Made by a program: the position numbers and the translations under genes. Under the pieces are notes generated by a model that saw only the letters and a list, made by a program, of their open reading frames with translations, searched no databases and had not been told where the DNA came from. DNA of 10,544 nt from a bacterium. Lineage in GTDB: Bacteria > Pseudomonadota > Gammaproteobacteria > Burkholderiales > Burkholderiaceae_C. Positions 5,617 to 10,544 of the stretch are shown in pieces (positions within the stretch are counted from its first letter, which is position 1; the number at the start of each line of letters is the position of its first letter). The DNA lies in contig JAVBYK010000082.1 in the NCBI GenBank assembly GCA_030824095.1, forward strand, positions 1 to 10,544, written 5' to 3'.

Positions 5617-8600
5617 TTATGGTGTCGGTGTGTTGCCAGCTTTCAGCAAGTCTGCTGCAATGGTCACGCTGACAGAGCCGGACGCAGTGCCACCATGGCC
5701 ATCACTGATGGTGTAGCTGAATGACGCATCACCAACGTAGTCCTTGGTTGGCGTAAACACCACATTGCCACCCACCAATGCTACCGTTCCATGGGTTGCA
5801 TCCAGCACCGAGTCGATGGTTAGCGGATCGCCATTCGGGTCGCTATCGTTGCTGAGCAAGGTAGACGGTGCAATGGTGATCGGGTTGTTGGCAGTGCCAG
5901 AGACCGCGTCGGCGGCGGCAACCGGCGCAGCGTTGACGCTGACATCGACGGTCGCGGTCGAAGTCCCGCCATGACCGTCGCTGATCGTGTAGCTGAAAGA
6001 TGCCGCACCGGTGTACCCCGCTGTTGGTGTGAACACCACATCAGATCCGACCATCGCAACGCTGCCGTGGTTGGCATCCTGGACAGAGAATAGTGTCAGC
6101 GGGTCTCCATCCACATCGCTGTCGTTAATCAGCAAGGTTGTGGACGTCAGGGTGACGGGCGAGCCTGTCATGGTGGATGCCGTGTCGTGCACGGCGACTG
6201 GTGCATCGTTGACGGGTGTGACCGAGATGCTCAGCGTTGAGGTGTCGTTGTTCGAGCCGTCGGTCATCGTGTAGGTTACCGTCGGTACTGCGCCGTTGTA
6301 ATTGGCTACTGGCACAAAGGTGAATGCCCCATCCGCACCAATCAACAGGGTGCCAATACCTGCCAGGGTGGCGGTTTCGCCGGCCTTGAAGATAGTGGCG
6401 TTGCCGTCGATCTGGAAGTTCACCACGCTGACTGTTCCGCCACTGCTGGTTGTCCCGGTGAGAACGCTGCCAGTGAGTGTGGCGTCTTCGTTCACCTTGA
6501 TCACTTCGTTGAGATCGCTGAAACCTGCAGATGGAGCGGGCGTAGTGCTGCTGCCAGAGGCAATCATCATTGGTGCCGCCAGCGGTGCTGCAGCCGGGGC
6601 GTTGTCAATGATGGTGGCGATGCCCGCGCCGTCCAGGATGGTGGCGTTGCCGGATGCGTTGGACAGATTGACGGTGAAGCTCTCATTGCCCTCCACCGCT
6701 GGGTCGTTCACGATGGCCACGGTAACGGTCTTGCTGGTTTCTCCAGGTGCGAAGGTCAGCGTCGTGAGTGCGGCTGCCGTGTAGTCCGATCCGGCGGTTG
6801 CCGTGCCGTTGGCGGTGGCGTACTGCACCGTCACGTTTCCTGCAGCGGCCTCAGATAGCGTCACGGTGAATGTTGCAGTACCAGCGCCTTCGTTGACCGT
6901 GACATCGTTGACGGAAATGCGTGGCTCGTTGTCCACTATGGTGGCTACGCCGACGGCGTCCACAATCGTGGCATTGGTCGAAGCATTGCTCAGGTTCACG
7001 TTGAACGTTTCGTTGGACTCCACCGTGGCGTCGTTGGCAATGTTGACGGTGACGGTCTTGATCGTCTCGCCTGGTGCAAAGGTCAGGGTGGTGAGACCCC
7101 TTGCCGTGTAGTCCGAGCCGGCAGTCGCGGTGCCATTGCTGGTGCTGTATTGGACTGTAACGTTCGATGCAGCGGCGTCGGACAGCGTTACCGTGAAGGT
7201 CGCCGTGCCCGCGGCTTCATTGACTGTCACGTCGTTGATGGAGATCTTGGCCTCGTTGTCCACAATGGTGGCAACGCCCTGGTTATCCAGAATGTTGGCG
7301 TTCGTCGCACCGGTCAGATTGACATTGAAGGTCTCGTTGCCCTCCACTGTCGCGTCTTCCCGCACGTTGACAGAAATTGTCTGAGTGGTTTCCCCCGGCG
7401 CGAATGTCACGGTGCCCGACCGGGCCTGGTAATCATTGCTACCGGTAGTGGCTGTGCCGTTGCTGGTGTTGTAGGTGACCGTGACGGTATTGGCCGATGC
7501 CTGCGAGAGTGATACGGTGAATGTCGCGTTGCCCTGGCTTTCGTTGGCGGTGACGTTGTCGATCGTCACGTTGGGGATGAAGGTGCCGGTTTCGGCAATC
7601 GTTCCCGTGCCGGTGACGCCGCCAATGGTCAGCGGCAGGGTCTCAGGTCCTTCTGTGCCACCGGTCGTTGTCGTGGGTATCGTGACCGTGAAGCTGATGA
7701 CGCCTGCGGGTACCGTCAGGGTGGTTCCGCTCAGGGTTACGCCGCCGCTGAAAGAAACCGTTCCGTGGTCCGATGCCGATGCCGTGCCTGCAACACCAGT
7801 ATCACCCAGGTTGTAGGTGAATGTGGTGGGCGCGCCCGTCATGATGTCCAGGTTCACGGTGTAGACCAGGCTTGTCGCGTTGCCAGATGTGGATTCGCGT
7901 ATCGTCGGACTGCTGATGGTGTTGACGTGTGGCGGTATGGTGGCGATTGCCAGCGGAGGATTCACATCAATCGTCAGTGTCGAACTGGCGCTGTCGCCGT
8001 CGGCATCTAGCACCGTGTAGGAGATGTTCTCCTGCTGGACTACGGTAATGGTTGGCGCCGCGGTGTAGGTGTAGTCACCCGTATCCAGATCGACCACGAA
8101 CTTGCCACCCTTGAGGGTGGTCACAGTCAGTGTATTGCCTACGGTGTCGAAGACGCCACGGTTTGTGCCGGTTACCGTAACGCCGCCGGTACCGCTGTTG
8201 GCCTTGGGATCAAAGGTGTAGACACTGCCATCAATGCTCAGCGTCTGCAAGAAGCCACTATCCGCACCAAAGCCGACCGAGGCGCCCAGGCCGCCGCCAA
8301 TGACGTTGCCTGCTGTGGGTGCAACCACACTGTCTCGCAGAATGGGTGGCAGTTGGGTGATGTCTGACACCACAACGCCGTTGGTGTTGGTGTTGGTGAG
8401 CCCGTCGTAGGCAATCGGGTCCAGTGCGGCTTGCGTGGCACCTGTGCCCATGCCGAAGGAGAAGCTCTTGACGTCGTTGGTGTTCAGGAAGTTGGTCCAG
8501 GTGGTTTCCGCTGCCGGATCGATCTGGCTGGTGCCTGGATTGGGCTGCCCGTCAGACAGGAAATAGGAAACGTTCTGGGCACCGATCAGTTTGCCGCTGT

Positions 8601-10544
8601 CGGTGAATGCGCTTTGCGCGGTGGATATGCTGGCATCGTAATTGGTGCTGCCGTTGGCCGACAGGCCGTTGACGATGGACTTGGCCGTGGCCACATCCAC
8701 CCAGCTGGTGCCCTGTTCTGCAGCTGTGGTTGAGAACGTCACGATGCGCACGCGCACGTCGCCCAGATTGTCGTAACCATCCAGCAGGCCAACGACAGAC
8801 TCTTTCATCAGTTGCAGTCGGGTCTTGCCGCCACCGCCATCGGTGGTGGTCATGGAGCCGGAAACGTCCAGTGTCAGCAGGATGTTGGTGTTGACGTTGG
8901 GCAGTGTCACGGAGGCTGTTGTTTGTGTCGCAGACGGTGCATCGTCTTCCACGCTAATGGTCAGGGTAGATGTGCTGCTGGCGGTGCCGTCTGACACCGT
9001 CACGGTGACCGGTATGGATTGCAGGTTTTCACCGCCGCCGGTGGGATGATCAATGGGCTTGAGCAACGTGGAGGTGTAGGCGCCCGTGTTGTCGATGGTG
9101 ACTGTCATTACCGTCTGTCCTGCCGCGCTTCCCGTCAGCGTCTGATTGGCGTTAGTAAGCGCCCATGTGACGGCATTGCCGTTGGATGTCAGGCTGACTG
9201 CGGGTGCGCCCAGTGTGACTGTGACCGTGTTGTCCGGGTCGGACACGGTGAACTGGCCCGTGCTGGTGGTTGCGTTGGTGTTGTCGGATGGTGTGCCACC
9301 CGTGTCGGTAATGCCGTTGGCCAGGCCTTCTTCCGACACGGTGCTGGTTTGGCCTGCGCTGATGCTGGGAAGGTCATTGGTGCCCGTCACCGTGATGGTC
9401 AGCGTGGTGGTGTTGGAGACCATGCCGCCGGGGTCCCTTACGGTATATGTGAAGACGTCATTGGCAGAGGCTCCACTGGCCAGGGAATCGGCGGCTGGCT
9501 GATCGGCAACGTAGGTGTAACTGCCGTCGGCATTCAGCGTCAGATGACCATAGGTACCGGTGAGGGCCGTACCCACGCCAGAACCTTGTGAGACTGCACC
9601 GGTCCCGGAGGTGGCACCACTCACGAGCAGCGATGCGGTGGTGTTGTCGGTATCTGTATCCATGCCTGCGCCACTGTTGCTCTGAATGACGCCAGCGCTG
9701 GCGGGGACGGTAAGGGTTGCGTCTTCATTGACTGCGCCGACATCGGCTCTGGCTACCGGTGTGTCATTGACAGGCGTGACGCTGAGCGTCAGCGTGGAAG
9801 TGGATGTCGCGGTGCCGTCGGAGATGGTGTAGGTGGCAACCGGAACGGGGCCGCTGTAGTTGGCTGCCGGTGTAAAGGTGTAGGTTCCGTCGGTGTTGAT
9901 CACCAGAGTGCCCACGCCGGGCAGGGTGGCGGTGGAACCCGCAGAGTAGGTGGTGCCACTCACAACAAACTGGGAGACCGTCAGACTCGCTCCCGTATCG
10001 GCATCGGTGTCGTTGGTCAGCACGTTTCCGCTGATGGGAGTGTCTTCGGGCGTGCTTCCCATGTCGGCCACGGCCACGGGGGCGTCGTTGGAGCCGGTGA
10101 CCGTCATGGTGACGGTGGTGGTGGAGAAGCTGCCGTCGGAATCCTTGAGCGTGTAGCTGAAGACATCGTTCCTGGAGTCACCGACATTGAGCGCCTGGGC
10201 TGCTGCGTTGGTGACATAGGAGTAGGAGCCGTCGGCATTGATGGTCAGGGTGCCGTAGGTGCCCAAGAGGCCAGTGCCCACGCCAGAGCTGATCTGGGCG
10301 GCGCCGGCATTGCCGACCTGTGCCCCGGTGACGGTGGCCGTGTCCGCTCCTTGGGTGTCGGCTGAGGCGTTAATGCCGGTGGCCACGTTGCCGGTGATTC
10401 CGACTTGGTCTTCTGTGACTGTCCTGGTATCGGCGTTGGCAGTGGGTACATCGTCAGCGATGTTGACCACCACGGTGTTGGTGGCGGTGTTGCCCAGCGC
10501 GTCGGTGACCTGGTAGGTGAAGGTCTCGGTCTCGTTGCCTGCCA
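5617..10544 (-). CDS. Giant LapA/BapA-like repeat adhesin, C-terminal part (N-terminus outside window)
   Basis: The frame is open to the right edge, so the GTG near 10473 is internal and at least 1641 residues are present. Numbering from that codon: VCBS-like domain to about 130; cadherin-like 131-237; VCBS-like 238-367; a divergent T1SS-type repeat 368-525; von Willebrand A domain 531-716; a beta domain to about 841; a degenerate Calx-beta-like segment 842-967; three clear Calx-beta repeats 968-1292; a Pro/Ala linker 1293-1317; a cadherin-like domain to 1423; two cadherin-like repeats 1424-1606; and a short tail ending NTPTP. Composition is rich in Thr, Val, Ser, Asp and Gly, with almost no Cys. 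Relatives are secreted type I adhesins tethered by an N-terminal retention module that LapG cleaves; that module would lie outside the window. RTX nonapeptides and a classical C-terminal secretion signal are missing. The neighbouring lapG, lapD and TolC genes support a LapA-like role. Family assignment is firm; export route is inferred. Confidence 0.92.
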   Translation of the reverse strand, partial: AGNETETFTYQVTDALGNTATNTVVVNIADDVPTANADTRTVTEDQVGITGNVATGINASADTQGADTATVTGAQVGNAGAAQISSGVGTGLLGTYGTLTINADGSYSYVTNAAAQALNVGDSRNDVFSYTLKDSDGSFSTTTVTMTVTGSNDAPVAVADMGSTPEDTPISGNVLTNDTDADTGASLTVSQFVVSGTTYSAGSTATLPGVGTLVINTDGTYTFTPAANYSGPVPVATYTISDGTATSTSTLTLSVTPVNDTPVARADVGAVNEDATLTVPASAGVIQSNSGAGMDTDTDNTTASLLVSGATSGTGAVSQGSGVGTALTGTYGHLTLNADGSYTYVADQPAADSLASGASANDVFTYTVRDPGGMVSNTTTLTITVTGTNDLPSISAGQTSTVSEEGLANGITDTGGTPSDNTNATTSTGQFTVSDPDNTVTVTLGAPAVSLTSNGNAVTWALTNANQTLTGSAAGQTVMTVTIDNTGAYTSTLLKPIDHPTGGGENLQSIPVTVTVSDGTASSTSTLTISVEDDAPSATQTTASVTLPNVNTNILLTLDVSGSMTTTDGGGGKTRLQLMKESVVGLLDGYDNLGDVRVRIVTFSTTAAEQGTSWVDVATAKSIVNGLSANGSTNYDASISTAQSAFTDSGKLIGAQNVSYFLSDGQPNPGTSQIDPAAETTWTNFLNTNDVKSFSFGMGTGATQAALDPIAYDGLTNTNTNGVVVSDITQLPPILRDSVVAPTAGNVIGGGLGASVGFGADSGFLQTLSIDGSVYTFDPKANSGTGGVTVTGTNRGVFDTVGNTLTVTTLKGGKFVVDLDTGDYTYTAAPTITVVQQENISYTVLDADGDSASSTLTIDVNPPLAIATIPPHVNTISSPTIRESTSGNATSLVYTVNLDIMTGAPTTFTYNLGDTGVAGTASASDHGTVSFSGGVTLSGTTLTVPAGVISFTVTIPTTTTGGTEGPETLPLTIGGVTGTGTIAETGTFIPNVTIDNVTANESQGNATFTVSLSQASANTVTVTYNTSNGTATTGSNDYQARSGTVTFAPGETTQTISVNVREDATVEGNETFNVNLTGATNANILDNQGVATIVDNEAKISINDVTVNEAAGTATFTVTLSDAAASNVTVQYSTSNGTATAGSDYTARGLTTLTFAPGETIKTVTVNIANDATVESNETFNVNLSNASTNATIVDAVGVATIVDNEPRISVNDVTVNEGAGTATFTVTLSEAAAGNVTVQYATANGTATAGSDYTAAALTTLTFAPGETSKTVTVAIVNDPAVEGNESFTVNLSNASGNATILDGAGIATIIDNAPAAAPLAAPMMIASGSSTTPAPSAGFSDLNEVIKVNEDATLTGSVLTGTTSSGGTVSVVNFQIDGNATIFKAGETATLAGIGTLLIGADGAFTFVPVANYNGAVPTVTYTMTDGSNNDTSTLSISVTPVNDAPVAVHDTASTMTGSPVTLTSTTLLINDSDVDGDPLTLFSVQDANHGSVAMVGSDVVFTPTAGYTGAASFSYTISDGHGGTSTATVDVSVNAAPVAAADAVSGTANNPITIAPSTLLSNDSDPNGDPLTIDSVLDATHGTVALVGGNVVFTPTKDYVGDASFSYTISDGHGGTASGSVSVTIAADLLKAGNTPTP
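5656..6204 (-). repeat. Two tandem cadherin-like repeats at the adhesin C-terminus
   Basis: Two units of about 91 residues (273 bp), starting at 6204 and 5931 and reading leftward. Both begin APVA and contain a calcium-ligand-like NDSD-x-x-GDPLT motif, a VVFTPT strand and the shared end ASFSYTISDGHGG. They are the last domains of the protein and are followed only by a 12-residue tail. Tandem DNA similarity makes this a plausible site for unequal recombination. Confidence 0.85.
6598..7572 (-). repeat. Three tandem Calx-beta repeats in the adhesin
   Basis: Three consecutive Calx-beta domains of 107, 109 and 109 residues (321, 327 and 327 bp) start at 7572, 7251 and 6924 and read leftward. Each carries DVTVNE or a variant, a V-T-V-x-Y strand, NGTAT-x-G-(S)DY, TFAPGET and a closing G-x-ATI-x-DN. 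Units two and three are roughly three quarters identical in protein by eye; the first is more divergent. A degenerate fourth unit precedes them at 7573-7950. Calx-beta domains bind calcium and serve as stalk modules. Confidence 0.9.
8326..8883 (-). other. von Willebrand factor A domain within the adhesin
   Basis: Residues about 531-716 (counting from the codon at 10473) form a VWA domain with a full metal-ion-dependent adhesion site: DVSGS at D536-S540, T610 in GSTNYD and D641 in SDGQPNPG. Such domains bind protein or carbohydrate ligands through Mg2+ or Mn2+. LapA of Pseudomonas also has a VWA domain, near its C-terminus. Here about 900 residues follow it. Confidence 0.9.

Noticed and set aside
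5617..6204. Frameshift hiding an RTX tail of the adhesin
   Set aside because: The other - strand frames near the end show no GGxGxD pattern, and beyond the stop the sequence is lapD coding sequence.
6302..6784. Long + strand open frames opposite the adhesin gene (also 6803-7111, 7475-7816, 9146-9502)
   Set aside because: They are low-complexity Val/Pro/Ser/Thr-rich mirrors of the repeat adhesin, have no ribosome site or domain, and follow the repeat period of the real gene.
6598..7572. CRISPR or DNA-level satellite
   Set aside because: The periodicity of about 327 bp is in frame and explained by protein domains; there are no short repeats with unique spacers.
10245..10473. GTG near 10473 as the adhesin start
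   Set aside because: The frame continues upstream to base 10544 with a typical repeat sequence (TFTYQVTDALGN), so the start lies outside the window.

Overview
The window looks like chromosomal DNA of a Gram-negative betaproteobacterium, most likely Burkholderiales and plausibly Comamonadaceae-like. This rests on moderate-to-high GC, the family types present and the style of the TolC and LapD proteins; genus and species cannot be read from it. About 95% is coding. I see no RNA genes, insertion sequences, CRISPR arrays or integration sites.

Layout: (1) 10-789 (+), an integral membrane protein of the DUF1624/HGSNAT acyltransferase-like family, whose start lies at the window edge. (2) 814-2667 (-), a TolC/LapE-type outer-membrane channel with an extra C-terminal periplasmic NTF2-like domain. 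(3) 2668-2951, a divergent regulatory gap with a perfect 17-bp palindrome abutting a TTGACA hexamer. (4) 2952-3653 (+), a LapG-type periplasmic cysteine protease. (5) 3683-5599 (+), a LapD-type inner-membrane c-di-GMP receptor with degenerate GGDEF and EAL domains, 29 nt after lapG and probably in one operon with it. (6) 5617-10544 (-), the C-terminal part (at least 1641 residues) of a giant LapA/BapA-like repeat adhesin that runs off the right edge.

Genes 2 and 4-6 form a compact Lap biofilm-adhesion module. By analogy with Pseudomonas fluorescens, the adhesin is exported by a type I system whose outer-membrane pore is the TolC/LapE protein and is held at the surface by an N-terminal retention module. 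At low c-di-GMP LapG cuts it free; at high c-di-GMP LapD sequesters LapG and adhesion persists. The ABC transporter and membrane-fusion partners (LapB, LapC) and the adhesin N-terminus with its LapG site are not in this window.

The main oddity is the adhesin's C-terminus. It stops straight after two cadherin-like repeats and a 12-residue tail, with no visible RTX nonapeptides or classical type I secretion signal, and the convergent lapD gene leaves no room for them. The TolC fusion, the palindrome before lapG and an apparently longer Cys-to-His segment in LapG are further points.
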